DNA of 37,538 nucleotides from an uncultured bacterium (GCA_937951895.1 CALFER010000057.1:1-37538); one strand, 5' to 3'. Counted from the first letter of the stretch, positions 16,128 to 25,146 are shown. Notes: a model not told the origin generated them from the sequence alone. Numbers and translations are program-made.

Positions 16128-18808
16128 GTCTTTTTGCCCAATCCCCCGAACAAAATCACGACCCCGAAATCCCCTGTATCCCGAATCAACCGCCCAACCC
16201 CCTGACGGAGTTTCAGGATCGCAATCGGCAACAGATATCCGCTGAACCCCGCAAAAGCATTGATGCGATCATTCAATCGCTTCACCCTCGCCCCGATCAA
16301 CGGCTCATCCGGACTCCTGAACGGTATTCTCTCGATCACAACCGATACGAGCGCCGTTCCGGGAACATCCACACCCTCCCAGAACGAATCCAATCCCACC
16401 ACAACACTCCCTCGCTCACGCCGTAATTCATCGAGCAAGCTCTCCCGATTGCCGCTCCCCTGCACCAGAACGTCGATCGCATCTTCCCTGAGTAACTCTC
16501 CCATGCGACACCCAATCGCTCCGGAACGTTCCCGGCTGGTCGACAAGAACAGCGTCCTGCCGCCGGATACCCGCGCAAGGTCTGACGCCAGAATGGCCTG
16601 CGTCTCGATGTACCGCCTCTTTTCCGCCAACTGCACATTCGCGTCCAGCGGCGCAATCGCCAGCATGCGCGTCGTATAATCAAACGGCGACCGAATCACC
16701 AGCATCGGCGCGGGTGACGCTCCCATGGAAAACCCGATCCGCCGCTCTATGAATCGCTCGTTCCGACCGGCACTCAAGGTCGCAGACGTCAGGACTGCCG
16801 ACTTCATCTCCTTCCACAGATTATCGTGAAGCAGCATCGCCACATCGATCGGCTGCGTCTTCAATACCCACCGGATCTTCCCCCTGACACTAGTCGCCTC
16901 GACCCAGTTGCAGTAGTCGCCGCGCGGCTCCAGGACAATCACTCCGAGTATCCGACACTGCTCCTTCGTCAGCTGCTCCGCGATAGCAAGATCCATATCG
17001 AGCGCTTCGATGTGCGGCTTCGATACCCTCCATCGGCTCCTGGTTTTCCGCGCTTTCCCGCATATCGATACAATACTCGCCATCCAGCCGAACAAGCTTC
17101 GAGCGATGTCACTGACTGCGTTGAGTCGGTCAGGGGAGACGCCGGTGAGGAGATCCGCACAGCGCCTGAGTTCGGTTTCGTCGCCGCAATCCGTCCGAGG
17201 ATCGCTCCCGAAGAGAATCCCGACGAGCTGTTCCTTCAGGGCGTCAACGAGTGTCCGAAAGGCCCGATTCTCACCCGACAGCGCCTCGATGCGGCCGATC
17301 AGGTCACGATTGTCATCGATGTCATGAAGCACTTGCAGGAGTCGATCGGCAAGGCCGCGGTGCTTGCCTTCGCCCCAGAAACGGCGATGTGTCTGTGACA
17401 GATCGGTTTCGGACAGCTCATCGCCATAAGCTGCCGACGCCGCATCCTCGATCGTATGCGCCTCATCCACAACGATTCGCCTGAATGCGGGATACTGCGG
17501 CGGCCACCGGAGCGCCAATGCGTGATTGATCACCAGCACATGAGCCTCGTCCGCATCACGCATGACATCCTGGAAAAAGCAGCGCGCCCCATGTTCACAC
17601 GTTCCTGCACACTTCAATCCGCTCGAACGCACATCAGCCACGATCGAGCCGAAAGATGGAAATCGCATCCGGAACCACCCGGGCAACCGGTCGAGTTCAC
17701 CCGAGGAATCCGGATGCGCACCGAACGCGATCATGACCGCCAGTATCCAGCGATCGGCCGGATCCGTGAGCAGATCGAGGCCGGCGATCCGCGTATCGAG
17801 CGCTGTCAGGCAAAGGTAATTGTCCCGACCCTTCACGGTCGCCCATTTCAATGCCGGAAACACAGCCCGAAGCCTCGGCAACTCACGATCGGCGATCTGG
17901 TGCTGAAGCAGCTTGGTGTGGGTGGTGACCGCAATCCGCTCGCGATTGCGAATCGCGGTACGCACGGCGGGGTAGAGATACGCGAGTGACTTTCCCGAAC
18001 CTGTCCCGGCTTCGATCATTCGCTTTCCGTTGTTTTCGAGCGTGTATTCGACAGCCTCGGCCATCGTTGCCTGCCCGGGACGATGCGACAACTCCAATAT
18101 TCGTTCGATGATGCCGCCTCGCAGGAACGCCTCCGCAGCCGGTTCAGCAAGCGCATCACACGATCCGGAAGGGCGATTCCCCTCACGCTGCCGCAACCTG
18201 CCCGAACCGGCCGATGACGCGACACGGCGGAGAAACGGCAGCCATGGATCATCGATCGGTTCAAGGATCGAGAGGATTTGTTTCCATGCATTCTTCGACA
18301 GACCACAATTCCGGGCGCCATGCAGTAGCACGCGAAAGGTGTCCCGGGCATCATCCAATCCGCGATGGCTCTCCGTGTGCCTGAGCCCCGAAGCTCGGAG
18401 GAGAGATTCGAGCGCCATGGATCCGAGGTGCGGGACGAGCAGCGATGCGCAGAGGATGCTGTCCATCCAGACAGCGGGTGTAAAACCCGCACGGTGAAAA
18501 AACGTTCGTTCAAAGTCGGCGTTGTGCGCGATGCAAGCGCTCGATCCGACGAGACGCTTCAGTTCGTCGATCGCCTGACTCAGAGCCGGTCCGCCCCTCA
18601 GATCCGACGGCTGAATCCCGGTCAATCGCTGCACGCGGAGCGGCACAGGACGATTCCCGGGATCGATCAGCGTCTGATACGAATCGACCTCCCGATCGTC
18701 TTCGATGATCGACACGCCGATCTCGATGATCGCATCGGTTTTAGGATCCAATCCTGTCGTCTCGATATCGATGAATGCATATCGGCCTTGAAACAAAATC
18801 GTATTCAT
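15998..18808 (-). CDS. dinG: DEDDh exonuclease fused to DinG/XPD-type helicase
   Basis: This 936-residue protein joins a DnaQ-like 3'-5' exonuclease to an iron-sulfur superfamily 2 helicase. Exonuclease residues are FIDIETTGL (D14, E16), HNADFE (D98) and HRGLDDA (H148, D153). Helicase motifs are Walker A GTGSGKS (268-274), DEAH (448-451), SFWEGVDVPGTAL, and a motif VI-like GVGRLIRD near the end. Four cysteines (C333, C400, C404, C410) sit where XPD/DinG proteins hold a 4Fe-4S cluster. Such fusions are known from Firmicutes DinG. It is the last of five overlapping genes (ATGA overlap at 18805-18808 with the Lon-like gene), so it probably works on DNA or R-loops in that pathway rather than as a housekeeping helicase. 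Confidence 0.9.
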   Translation of the reverse strand: MNTILFQGRYAFIDIETTGLDPKTDAIIEIGVSIIEDDREVDSYQTLIDPGNRPVPLRVQRLTGIQPSDLRGGPALSQAIDELKRLVGSSACIAHNADFERTFFHRAGFTPAVWMDSILCASLLVPHLGSMALESLLRASGLRHTESHRGLDDARDTFRVLLHGARNCGLSKNAWKQILSILEPIDDPWLPFLRRVASSAGSGRLRQREGNRPSGSCDALAEPAAEAFLRGGIIERILELSHRPGQATMAEAVEYTLENNGKRMIEAGTGSGKSLAYLYPAVRTAIRNRERIAVTTHTKLLQHQIADRELPRLRAVFPALKWATVKGRDNYLCLTALDTRIAGLDLLTDPADRWILAVMIAFGAHPDSSGELDRLPGWFRMRFPSFGSIVADVRSSGLKCAGTCEHGARCFFQDVMRDADEAHVLVINHALALRWPPQYPAFRRIVVDEAHTIEDAASAAYGDELSETDLSQTHRRFWGEGKHRGLADRLLQVLHDIDDNRDLIGRIEALSGENRAFRTLVDALKEQLVGILFGSDPRTDCGDETELRRCADLLTGVSPDRLNAVSDIARSLFGWMASIVSICGKARKTRSRWRVSKPHIEALDMDLAIAEQLTKEQCRILGVIVLEPRGDYCNWVEATSVRGKIRWVLKTQPIDVAMLLHDNLWKEMKSAVLTSATLSAGRNERFIERRIGFSMGASPAPMLVIRSPFDYTTRMLAIAPLDANVQLAEKRRYIETQAILASDLARVSGGRTLFLSTSRERSGAIGCRMGELLREDAIDVLVQGSGNRESLLDELRRERGSVVVGLDSFWEGVDVPGTALVSVVIERIPFRSPDEPLIGARVKRLNDRINAFAGFSGYLLPIAILKLRQGVGRLIRDTGDFGVVILFGGLGKKTYTDRVRGAFPVDVTSIGPWRAVLDKVRRHLVSWRLDGLQETP

Positions 18809-20763
18809 TCGTATATCTTTCGCGCGAGTTCCCGCAGAGTTGATACAAAAGTATCGTCCAGACTGCGGGAGGCGACCGCTTGCCCGATCCGCCGCAGATC
18901 ACCGGCGAAATAATGCGCGACGGGCGGCCAGCGGAGGGGGGCGAGTTCATCCTGGAAACTCGGGGCGAGTGTGTCGGTGCGCTCGAGTTCATCGAGACGG
19001 AAGTCGATCAGAGGCGCACAGGCGTGGACCTTGAGGATTGGTGCGGGGGATCCCTGCGCAGGATCGGGCAGCATCAGGCGACGAGCCGTGTCGATCTGCC
19101 CGAGTTTCAACGCCGCCAATCCGCCGAAACGCCTCCAGAGCACTCCCGGCCAGTGGTGGTGAAGCGTGTGACGATAATCGACTTGGAGTTGCTGTGCCAG
19201 AGCGAGTGCCTCGGTCCATTGACCCATGAGGTACCGCAGTTTGACCTCGCATTGGCGGATGTACATATTGTGACTTGATTTATGTAACCGATTTGGCATA
19301 CATCGAACCACTTCGCACATGCGCTTCTGGGCTGATTCAAGATCACAAAGGGTCATGAAGAGTCTGATCCAATACGCAGCGAGTCGTGACGTCTCAGACG
19401 GACGTTTGATGACAGATTCGATGTAATGAGATCTTTCTGAAGCAAGATCAATCCTGCCAGCAAGCATGTAGCACTCAACTTCAATCAGCGCAGGGAGAGG
19501 GTCTTCCTGACTCAGCTTTATCTCAGGCTTCTGGAGTAACTTCATCGCATCAGAAAACCGATAGAGAGCAGTGAGTGCTGAAGCATGGCGTGCACGAATC
19601 TCGTTCTTGTTCGGTTCATAGATCGTATTATCTTCATCATTCAGTACGATATGTCTCAGAAGTTGATACTGGTTTTCGGCATAATCCAAATCAAAATTTG
19701 TGTGATGGATAAACGCGCGATACATGATTGACTTTGCCCATTCAACTCTAAAGCACTCCAGTGGCTTGTGCAATTCTGTCTGGTAGAGTCTGCTGATTAT
19801 GCGAATGTTCAGAAGCGCCGATCTCGGATCTCGCTTTGGAATTGACTTGTATGTAATCTCGCAATAATTGGCTAGTTCCGGCAAGCTTTGTTTGTTGACT
19901 GAAGAACTGCTGTTTTCGATCAGGTAATCGAATACTTCTGCTATTGAGTCCACAGCGTGAATCGGTAAGTCAAATCCATCTGCCTCGATTTCGTTTTCTT
20001 TCGGAATGAAAACTTTATCAAGATCCGGCACTTCGTCACAAATCAACGCGAGTTTACACTTCAGGTTTTTGATTCGCCTCACCCGACCGTTTTCGACTCG
20101 GCCTGTCGCAACGATCCTGCAGGTCACACCTCCCAGAAAATGGGTCAGTACGGCGATCGCCGCCGACAGATCGGCTGAATCGAGGCCGTTCCAGGCGATG
20201 GGGGGTGGGGTGAGAACATCGCGACTCGTTTTCGTGATCTGCCGCGTGAACGCCCGGATTTCCATCGTCTTCAAGGCAACATCGGGATCGATTCCGTCAA
20301 ACAGTGCCGTACCGAAAACCTCAAGCATGTCTCGGATGAACACCCCGTTTTTCCGCGCGAACCAACCGGAATCATGGATATCCAGTTTTTTCGATCGGTC
20401 GTCCTTTTCCGCCTTGAAACTATCACGCAGTTCGATCCGGAAGAGCACGCCCTCATGGTCGTTGACGGCGGGGAAGAGCACGAGCGGGTTTTTCGGTTTC
20501 GCTGTGCTGTCGACCAGAGACCGCAACCTGTCCCTCACCGGTTCGTTCAGCATGGGATGATCGAGCAATCTGCTTCCGGACTCCCGGGCGACGACGTGCG
20601 ACAGACAGGTGCCGGAATCCGTGGCGTGGAGCAGCAGTGTGGCGGCCAGGTTGATCAGGCGCGCGCCGGGATCATGCCGCAGCATGCACTCGATCGGGCG
20701 GTGAATCAGGTTGAAATAGATCAGATCGTGAGTGACTCGACGTTCCAGTTCATCGCGGTTCAT
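18805..20763 (-). CDS. Lon-like (S16) protease domain with C-terminal TPR-like region
   Basis: This is a 652-residue protein. Residues about 185-285 align well with the Lon peptidase fold. LSAAIAVLTHFL holds S200 at the place of the Lon catalytic serine, ATGRVENGRVRRI corresponds to the MTGEI...G.V strand, and NLKCKLALICDE puts K237 where the catalytic lysine sits. VFIPKENE is nearly identical to the Lon IPxEN element, and IHAVDSIAEVFDYLIEN matches the final helix. No AAA+ motor is present. Residues about 300-640 are helical repeats of TPR type. The first 180 residues are unassigned. It overlaps both neighbours (14 bases upstream, 4 downstream). Proteolysis of an operon-encoded partner is inferred from the linked sigma factor, as in CalpL and Craspase systems; no SAVED or CHAT domain is seen. 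Confidence 0.68.
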   Translation of the reverse strand: MNRDELERRVTHDLIYFNLIHRPIECMLRHDPGARLINLAATLLLHATDSGTCLSHVVARESGSRLLDHPMLNEPVRDRLRSLVDSTAKPKNPLVLFPAVNDHEGVLFRIELRDSFKAEKDDRSKKLDIHDSGWFARKNGVFIRDMLEVFGTALFDGIDPDVALKTMEIRAFTRQITKTSRDVLTPPPIAWNGLDSADLSAAIAVLTHFLGGVTCRIVATGRVENGRVRRIKNLKCKLALICDEVPDLDKVFIPKENEIEADGFDLPIHAVDSIAEVFDYLIENSSSSVNKQSLPELANYCEITYKSIPKRDPRSALLNIRIISRLYQTELHKPLECFRVEWAKSIMYRAFIHHTNFDLDYAENQYQLLRHIVLNDEDNTIYEPNKNEIRARHASALTALYRFSDAMKLLQKPEIKLSQEDPLPALIEVECYMLAGRIDLASERSHYIESVIKRPSETSRLAAYWIRLFMTLCDLESAQKRMCEVVRCMPNRLHKSSHNMYIRQCEVKLRYLMGQWTEALALAQQLQVDYRHTLHHHWPGVLWRRFGGLAALKLGQIDTARRLMLPDPAQGSPAPILKVHACAPLIDFRLDELERTDTLAPSFQDELAPLRWPPVAHYFAGDLRRIGQAVASRSLDDTFVSTLRELARKIYE

Positions 20764-21856
20764 GGCCTGCCTTGTAGATGATATGGATGGTCCGGGGTGG
20801 CATCACGCCGGGAATGCCGATTTCGATGTCCGTTTTGTTCCAGCACGCATCGATCGGTTCATCGATCCGAAACGCTTTGGAAGGTTTGAAACCGGTACGA
20901 ATTTCGCTCACTTTGATCGGCTTTCCGTCATGTGTCACGATGGGTTGAGCGAGTCGATCGATGTTGGATCCGGAGTAGAGTATATGGAGAAAATTCTCCG
21001 TCTGAATCAGTTCGACTTCAAATTCTGTTTTCCTGGCGAGTAACCAGGCGGGATGACGATCGGGATCACGGACATAGGTCTTGTCGCTGTCCGCTGCGAA
21101 CGCGTGGATCGGCTGGATGAGCTGGATCGATGTCAGATCCGCTATAAATCTGTTTACCAGCGAAAACTGAGACACACCGGCAATCGCAGGTTTCGAATAC
21201 TCAAAATACTCATCGTGCTCGACGGCATCCCGGATCGGGTCCGGCGCGTTGGCGAGGATTTCGGGCCAGGGCGCCCGATCGGGACCCCCTGCGGCGGCAC
21301 GCGCGTACGCCTCGACCAGCCGCGCCAGATCGGGATTCGCGAACAGGGCGTCTTCGAGCGAAACGCGGCATTCCGCGGCGGCCCAGTTCAGATCCTCACG
21401 ATGATTCTGTGTGTCCTCGGACGATACCTCGATCGAATTGAGCGTTTCCAGGATAAGCTCGAAGGAAAACAGCATGTCGACGGCCTGGAACGCCTCATCA
21501 TCGAGGTTTCCTTCAAACGGTTCGCCTCGATCGTATCGTTTCTTCAGATTCCGGATGTTACGTGCAAGCATCGACGGATCGAGATGTTCGAGTGCGCAGG
21601 CGGCGATGGACGGATCCAAAGCGAGCAGATCACGCGCATCATCGAGAATGCGGCGTGCGGTATCGGCGAACTCGGAAACGGATTCGACTGAATCGAGATG
21701 GCGGGTGACGGAGGCGGTGTGTTCGAGAATTCCGTTGGCGAGAAACAAGCGAGAGAAGGCTGGATCGGCTTCGCGCCACCGCGACATGAAATCGCGCAGG
21801 CGAGACATGTCATGCCTGATGGGCGGGATGGTGTTGAAAATCGAATCGATGTTCAT
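20750..21856 (-). CDS. Hypothetical protein of the sigma/Lon/DinG operon
   Basis: This 368-residue protein has no family I recognise. Residues 1-190 look alpha-helical and acidic. The last 100 residues look beta-rich and carry KTYVRDPDRHPAWLL and FLHILYSGSNI. There is no signal peptide or membrane segment. The start at 21856 was chosen because it overlaps the preceding stop as ATGA; the longer frame to 21928 lies within the upstream gene. Its end overlaps the Lon-like gene. By position it could be the protease substrate, an anti-sigma factor or an adaptor. That is inference. Confidence 0.7.
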   Translation of the reverse strand: MNIDSIFNTIPPIRHDMSRLRDFMSRWREADPAFSRLFLANGILEHTASVTRHLDSVESVSEFADTARRILDDARDLLALDPSIAACALEHLDPSMLARNIRNLKKRYDRGEPFEGNLDDEAFQAVDMLFSFELILETLNSIEVSSEDTQNHREDLNWAAAECRVSLEDALFANPDLARLVEAYARAAAGGPDRAPWPEILANAPDPIRDAVEHDEYFEYSKPAIAGVSQFSLVNRFIADLTSIQLIQPIHAFAADSDKTYVRDPDRHPAWLLARKTEFEVELIQTENFLHILYSGSNIDRLAQPIVTHDGKPIKVSEIRTGFKPSKAFRIDEPIDACWNKTDIEIGIPGVMPPRTIHIIYKAGHEPR

Positions 21857-22491
21857 AGCGTCACCTTGCAGGCATCGAGGCTCGCGAACATGTCCTGCCA
21901 GCGTTCGGGGGTATGGAGTTTGATACATGCGGACCCGTGTCTGAACCGTATCATGCGCAGTTTGCGGTAAATGCTGTCGATTGCGCCGATGAGGTGATCG
22001 AGAACCCGGGTTTCAGACTGTGGACTGCTGGGATTCTGATGCATGTAGGCGGTCCGAAGGGTCCAGAAGGCGTTAGAGCCCGCGGCGGGACGACTGATGA
22101 TGATCGTAATGCCGTAAGGACTCAGCATCTCCAGCATTCGCGAATCATCCAGATATTCGATGTAGAGTTCCTGTCCCGAGCACGACGCATCCTTGATTCC
22201 CCGAACAATTGCTCCGAGATACTCCGGAAAGAGCGCGTTCATGAGGGTGCAGCAATCATCGAATGATAGACATTCGTTTCGTTCGTGTTCTTCACCTGCG
22301 CAGCCGGTCGATTCGATTCGCTGCCGCCAGGCCGCGCGTTCGTCATCAGAACACCTGACGCCTTCGACGTCGCTCCACGCTTCAGCAGGCGAAAGGAAAT
22401 GCTTGAAAAGATGTTTTTCGGCCGATAGCGACGACGAAAAAAACCTGAAATTGACGTCCTTGCCCGAGAATGTAATGCATCCATGTCTCAT
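21853..22491 (-). CDS. Hypothetical cysteine-containing protein of the sigma/Lon/DinG operon
   Basis: This protein of about 212 residues has no recognised family. It contains seven cysteines, of which CAGEEHERNEC and DDCC lie close together near residues 65-80, which could form a metal site. The C-terminal half has FWTLRTAYMHQNP and a basic RKLRMIRFRH segment. The start could be GTG at 22497, overlapping the sigma stop, or ATG at 22491. The ATG is preferred because AAGGCG lies at normal distance in front of it. Being encoded directly after the sigma factor, it is a candidate anti-sigma or sigma-binding protein (inference). Confidence 0.65.
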   Translation of the reverse strand: MRHGCITFSGKDVNFRFFSSSLSAEKHLFKHFLSPAEAWSDVEGVRCSDDERAAWRQRIESTGCAGEEHERNECLSFDDCCTLMNALFPEYLGAIVRGIKDASCSGQELYIEYLDDSRMLEMLSPYGITIIISRPAAGSNAFWTLRTAYMHQNPSSPQSETRVLDHLIGAIDSIYRKLRMIRFRHGSACIKLHTPERWQDMFASLDACKVTL

Positions 22492-22493
22492 GG

Positions 22494-23441
22494 TCACGCC
22501 TTGCTCATTTCCGAAAGTTTTCGCCGATATCGGGCCAGTATCTGATCGACGTTGGCGGGTGACATACTCGTTGCGGCGGCGATGTCTTTCGAAGGCACGC
22601 GTTTGAGATCCCGGTTCGATTCCTCGGTGTACAAACGATATGCCTGTCGCTCAAGTCGGGTCAGGCGGGTGATCTCACGTTCAAACCGTTCTTCCATCTC
22701 GCACGTCGAGCCCGACGCGATCAGGGTTTCGAGTTCGTGTTCGGCGGTCCGCCGCCGGCTCGAACGGTCAATATACAGATGATGCAGTTTCGCGATGCGC
22801 CTGGAATGCGTATTCTGCTTGATTCCGAGATCCTGAAACAAAGTCTCGATGTTTCGCGACAGGGTGAATCGATCCGACCGAGTTTTCTCGGCTAAAACCT
22901 GGTATTCCTCCGCGAGGGGTTGATAACCCATCGAAATCCGGATGACCGCTCGATGGATCGGGTTTTGAACGAGCGAATCGAGACCGGGCAGGGACGAGGC
23001 CGTGCCGGGAGAATCCTCGACATCGGGAATCTGGTCTTCGAAACGATCCGATGCATCGATGGTATCGCTGGATTCGGCGGTATCGATCGGGTCCGGGCGG
23101 GAGGCATCGATCCGGCTGGTCGGTACGCAGATGTGCGGGCGGTGAATGGTGCCGGCTCGAGTGAGATGATCCCGTAGGCGGTTATGGACGCACCGCACGA
23201 GGAAGGAGTAGATATTCTTCTCGGGATCGAGATTTTCGAGGCAGTGATCGGTGACCAGGTGGATCATCAGGTCCTGGACGAGATCTTCCGCGTCATCGAG
23301 ATCGATGTTCTGAGAGTTGGTGATGGCTGTGCGGATCATTCTGTCCTTGCATTCTTCGAGCAGGATTTTGTATTGCGTTTCAGCATCGTTTTTCTTGGCT
23401 GCTTCGATCAATCGGCGTGCGGTCGTCATGATGCGAAGCAT
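22494..23441 (-). CDS. ECF-like sigma-70 family factor
   Basis: This protein of about 315 residues has sigma region 2 at residues 40-97: NIDLDDAEDLVQDLMIHLV and YSFLVRCVHNRLRDHLTRAG match the ECF core-binding and -10 recognition helices. Region 4 lies in the last 60 residues: LTRLERQAYRLYTEE followed by a helix-turn-helix VPSKDIAAATSMSPANVDQ. About 155 residues separate the two regions, much more than in a simple ECF factor, and include an Asp/Ser-rich linker and a second helical segment. The start at 23441 was chosen over the long frame to 23552, whose N-terminal part is translated from a palindromic repeat. It heads the five-gene operon and may activate it or an antiviral regulon. Confidence 0.75.
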   Translation of the reverse strand: MLRIMTTARRLIEAAKKNDAETQYKILLEECKDRMIRTAITNSQNIDLDDAEDLVQDLMIHLVTDHCLENLDPEKNIYSFLVRCVHNRLRDHLTRAGTIHRPHICVPTSRIDASRPDPIDTAESSDTIDASDRFEDQIPDVEDSPGTASSLPGLDSLVQNPIHRAVIRISMGYQPLAEEYQVLAEKTRSDRFTLSRNIETLFQDLGIKQNTHSRRIAKLHHLYIDRSSRRRTAEHELETLIASGSTCEMEERFEREITRLTRLERQAYRLYTEESNRDLKRVPSKDIAAATSMSPANVDQILARYRRKLSEMSKA

Positions 23442-23517
23442 ATCAAATCCGGTCCTGGATTTGAACAGGATTCTCTGAGCGGGATACGGCGCCCGGCGTC
23501 TATTTCTGACACGGTCT

Positions 23518-23892
23518 CCGGCAGGCGTCCCTGCCTGCCGGTCAGTTTTCACAATATAAAAACTAAGAAAAAATAGTTGAATTGGGTGGCGCCGGCGTCC
23601 CTGCCGGCGTTCTTATACAGAGTGAGTGCCATCTACTGGAGGCCGGCGCCCCCAGTCCCCATTTCTTTTCACACAGAATCAGTGTCACCAGCCAGCAGGT
23701 GGTGCTCCCAGTCCCCTCACCCCCCCAACAGAGTCACTACCCCATATCAGCCGCCGGCACGGAGGCCGGCGTTCCGTGTCGCCACACCATTCATACAAGA
23801 TCAGTACCCTTTATCAGCCGCCGGCACGGAGGCCGGCGCCACCCACTGGTCACTGGCTTTAAATGGGGGCAGCAGGCAGAGACGCCTGCTGC
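23518..23892. repeat. Cluster of five GC-rich palindromic (REP-like) hairpins
   Basis: This non-coding stretch between the sigma operon and the next gene holds five perfect inverted repeats, each with a six-base loop. They are at 23518-23541 (9-bp stem, loop GTCCCT), 23590-23609 (7 bp, GTCCCT), 23752-23771 and 23819-23838 (7 bp, loop ACGGAG, both preceded by TATCAGC), and 23869-23892 (9 bp, loop AGAGAC). A broken unit lies near 23640. The stems vary (CCGGCAGGC, CGCCGGC, GCAGCAGGC) while spacing and loop length stay fixed, as in dispersed bacterial interspersed mosaic/REP elements. Several short frames run through them, but they only translate the repeat. Confidence 0.8.
23553..23581 (-). promoter_or_regulatory. 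Predicted promoter of the sigma/Lon/DinG operon
   Basis: On the minus strand TTCAAC (23576-23581) is followed by a 17-base AT-rich spacer and TATATT (23553-23558). Transcription from here would place the hairpin at 23518-23541 close to the 5' end of the mRNA. Prediction by eye. Confidence 0.4.
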
Positions 23893-23985
23893 AATCTCGG
23901 GGCATGTATCAGATTTGATTGGACTTGTGTCGAATTTTATACCAGAATTCAAGCGTCTGAAACTCAATACAAGGAGTCTTTTCGG

Positions 23986-24435
23986 GTGATTCTTGATGAC
24001 ACGATACTGACTGACGATGGCCCTTATCTGGAGTTTGTCTTCCAGGAATCTCCGGTTATCGATTCGGATAACTCCTGGCCATCACCACACTCTTATGCCG
24101 CAAACACTTTCTTGCGAATGTCTGACTCATTGTTAGGCGTTTTATGCGATTTATCCGGAGATTACTCTCCGTTCGATCCATATGACCTGACAAATCTCAC
24201 TTCATCTGAAGATCTCCAGCAGTTTATCTCTGTATTGTCGCGATGGATCTCTGTAATCCATGCACTCCCCGATGCCATAGTTAAAGATAAGTGCAGCAGT
24301 TTGTTTGAGTTCAGGATGCCGGAGTTGACCGGGGCTGACATGAAACTGAGTCTGGTGGAAACTTTGTCGTTTATCATTATGTACGCCAGGAAGGCACTGC
24401 AGAAGAGATACACGATTATAATCGTCGGTATCTGA
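23986..24435 (+). CDS. Hypothetical small acidic protein
   Basis: This protein of 149 residues starts at GTG (23986), nine bases after an AAGGAG site. The frame is open further upstream, to 23863, but that part is translated from a palindromic repeat, so I reject it. The protein is acidic at the N-terminus (ILDDTILTDDGPYLEF) with helical segments and no cysteines in a motif; I do not recognise its family. Size and composition are like those of bacterial immunity proteins, but no toxin partner is visible next to it. It stands alone on the + strand. Confidence 0.6.
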   Translation: MILDDTILTDDGPYLEFVFQESPVIDSDNSWPSPHSYAANTFLRMSDSLLGVLCDLSGDYSPFDPYDLTNLTSSEDLQQFISVLSRWISVIHALPDAIVKDKCSSLFEFRMPELTGADMKLSLVETLSFIIMYARKALQKRYTIIIVGI

Positions 24436-24772
24436 GGGATTTGTAAGCAGGAATATCCAGTATCCTTGCTCTTCTTGAGTGATGGATCTCAGCAACGATC
24501 AGATCCGTTCGTGATTTCTGAACAGGTAGAGGTAACTGGTGTTGAAGGATTCTGATACGAGAAAAAATCCATTATTTTATAAGCTATCAGATGCAATTCT
24601 GGAAATTTACCAGCTCCGAATCAATTTCTGATGATTGAGCCTGTTGTTTCCGGATATTCCGTCGGACATGTCAATAGTCGTTGAAAAATGTACCACCTGC
24701 GATGACCGTTTTGATCAGCTATTTTGAAGAGTTGATTGGGGGTTCAGGGGAAATAAAACACCCCCTGATGGA
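24436..24772. other. Intergenic region without a gene, possible insertion-sequence scar
   Basis: I see no credible gene here. The stretch at about 24668-24700 (GTCAATAGTCGTTG, then AATGTACCACC) resembles terminal sequences of IS21-like elements, and AAACACCCCC occurs twice near 24757-24785. Neither is conclusive. Confidence 0.3.
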
Positions 24773-24802
24773 TTGAAACACCCCCGCGGAATTCGCTATG
24801 AT
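24773..24802 (+). promoter_or_regulatory. Predicted strong sigma70 promoter
   Basis: TTGAAA (24773-24778), an 18-base spacer and TATGAT (24797-24802), each five of six to consensus, lie 17 bases before the start at 24820. This placement makes the upstream in-frame ATG at 24805 unlikely. Confidence 0.5.
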
Positions 24803-24819
24803 TAATGGAGGGAGCACCT

Positions 24820-25146
24820 ATGAATTTTTCATCGGCGCAAGATATCTACAATATCCTTCTGGAAACTGGAATGGTTTCGCTTCGAATCGATTTATTCAAA
24901 ACCGCATCTCGATATGCGCAGATCAGAGTCGAATGGCAGTTGGCTGATCCAGAAAAGCGCAAAGAAATGGAACTATCAAGAACGGCAGCACATAATGCAT
25001 TTATCGATGCCTGCAATATCCTGAGCCGAAACATGGCGCGAGCAGGGGAAGATACTTCTTGGCGGAGCAGGCTTGGTAATGACCGGAAAGTGATCGGTGA
25101 TTTTGCATGCTATCTTCACTGTATCCTGGGTGTGCGAGCGAGATAA
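24820..25146 (+). CDS. Hypothetical conserved-looking small protein
   Basis: This 108-residue protein starts at 24820 behind a GGAGGGAG site. It is mostly helical. The C-terminal part, HNAFIDACNILSRNMARAG followed by SWRSRLGNDRKVIGDFACY, is rich in Arg/Asp/Trp pairs and looks like a conserved core, but I cannot name the family. No membrane segment or nucleotide-binding motif is present. The gene is monocistronic, 211 bases before the zinc-finger gene. Confidence 0.65.
   Translation: MNFSSAQDIYNILLETGMVSLRIDLFKTASRYAQIRVEWQLADPEKRKEMELSRTAAHNAFIDACNILSRNMARAGEDTSWRSRLGNDRKVIGDFACYLHCILGVRAR

Noticed and set aside
17456..17989. 177-residue and other + strand frames inside the helicase gene
   Set aside because: They are shadows of the strongly supported helicase frame with DEAH and iron-sulfur motifs.
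23442..23552. N-terminal extension of the sigma factor to 23552
   Set aside because: The extra residues are encoded by a palindromic repeat and lie between the predicted promoter and the start, with no family similarity.
23577..23918. Three overlapping + strand frames rich in Pro/Ser/Arg
   Set aside because: They are translated from the palindromic repeat cluster; all three frames are open because the repeats lack stops.
24660..24790. Possible IS21-type element end near AATGTACCACC
   Set aside because: No transposase fragment, no matching second end and no target duplication can be seen.
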